In this document: positions 63,451 to 64,000 of the stretch, piece after piece
Numbering within the stretch: position 1 is the first letter of the stretch
Layout: each line of letters starts with the position of its first letter
From: Dromaius novaehollandiae
Lineage: Eukaryota; Chordata; Aves; Casuariiformes; Dromaiidae
Direction of reading: 5' to 3'
DNA length: 64,000 nucleotides
NCBI RefSeq assembly: GCF_036370855.1
Contig: NC_088113.1
Span: 20,356,501-20,420,500, forward strand
Position numbers and translations under genes: made by a program
The notes under the pieces: model-generated
Databases searched by the model: none
What the model saw: the letters and a program-made list of their open reading frames with translations, nothing else
Told to the model about the DNA's origin: nothing

Positions 63451-63733
63451 GTGGTGCTTTTCCTTTTTTCATGTTTGTTCCCCCTTTTTCCGTGTCGGAA
63501 AGGGCTGGTTTGCAGCGATGCCGCTGGGCCTGCGGCCTTGCAGGGCCGGGGGCCGCTGTGGGGACGGTGCGGACCCTCCATGCCCGGCACCGAGATCCCC
63601 CCAACGCTGCCCCGGGCTGGAGCCGGCCTTGGGCCTGCGGGAGGCCCCGGCTTCGGCTGCGGGAGGCCCTGGTGTGGCCCTACCTGCGGCGTGGCCGCCC
63701 GCACAGGCTGCGCAGGCCGCGCAGGCCGGGCCC

Positions 63734-63747
63734 GTTGCCATGGCGAC
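63734..63747. promoter_or_regulatory. FNDC11: RFX X-box in a CpG-rich promoter, probably of FNDC11
   Basis: GTTGCCATGGCGAC is a near-palindromic X-box; it differs from the RFX consensus GTNRCC-N-RGYAAC at one base. It sits in a CpG-rich block (about 63490-63960), just upstream on the minus strand of a possible donor at 63683. RFX sites mark ciliary and testis genes, which fits FNDC11. A + strand or divergent promoter is possible. Confidence 0.45.
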
Positions 63748-64000
63748 GCATTGTGCCATGCCGGCCTGGCTGCGGCCTGCGCGGCCTCCTGCGGCCCCCT
63801 GCCCGGCCCCCTGCCCGGCCCCTGCCTCCCCGCCGCCGAGGGACCCTCCGGCAGCCCTTCGCTGCCGCAGCGTGGGTGCAGTTCGTGGGGAGATGGAGCC
63901 GCACCCGGCCTCCCCCGTGTTGGATGGAAAGCTGAGCCTCACGTTCGGCATTGGGCAGCTTTTCAGGAAAAAAACCCAAAGCCCACTTCAAATGTTGTAT

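Overview
The window is vertebrate nuclear DNA, most likely from a bird (a turtle or crocodilian is less likely). The signs are long spliced genes with short introns, very GC-rich stretches full of minisatellites (typical of avian microchromosomes), a CR1-like 3' tail motif near 59.46 kb, and the gene order GMEB2 - HELZ2 - FNDC11. That order, with HELZ2 and FNDC11 convergent, matches human 20q13.33 (block inverted). I see no operon, phage, CRISPR or mobile gene cassette.

Layout. 1-440: tail of something on the + strand, with two AATAAA signals; by synteny perhaps the 3' UTR of STMN3. 440-3.05 kb: CpG-rich, no recognised gene. 3.05-5.4 kb: GMEB2 promoter region, with one minisatellite upstream of the putative first exon (donor at 3936) and another inside intron 1. 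6605-22056: complete GMEB2 coding region in nine coding exons (533 aa). 22.06-23.5 kb: its 3' UTR. 23.5-30.1 kb: intergenic, CpG-rich from 25.2 kb, with a C-rich minisatellite. 30.14 kb: an exact ISRE core (GAAATTGAAACT) followed by a GC-rich leader with a splice donor; I take this as the interferon-responsive HELZ2 promoter. 30.5-32.1 kb: two G-rich minisatellites in the presumed first intron. 38216-57072: complete HELZ2 coding region, 19 coding exons, 2828 aa. It has zinc fingers, helicase 1, a cold-shock/RNB exoribonuclease region and helicase 2. 57.1-60.3 kb: HELZ2 3' UTR. 61030-61959 (minus): FNDC11, a single coding exon. 63.5-63.95 kb: CpG-rich, with an RFX X-box at 63734-63747, probably the FNDC11 promoter.

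The genes are neighbours, not a pathway. GMEB2 is a SAND-domain DNA-binding factor. HELZ2 is an interferon-induced RNA helicase/3'-5' exoribonuclease and nuclear-receptor coactivator. FNDC11 is poorly known and reported as testis-enriched in human. Exon boundaries were set by hand from GT/AG sites, frame continuity and family similarity: every coding junction in GMEB2 and HELZ2 keeps frame. I found no wholly undescribed system. The items most worth a second look are the intact RNB aspartate tetrad and ordinary ATG start of this HELZ2, the ISRE and strand-skew switch at its presumed promoter, and the X-box at the right edge.
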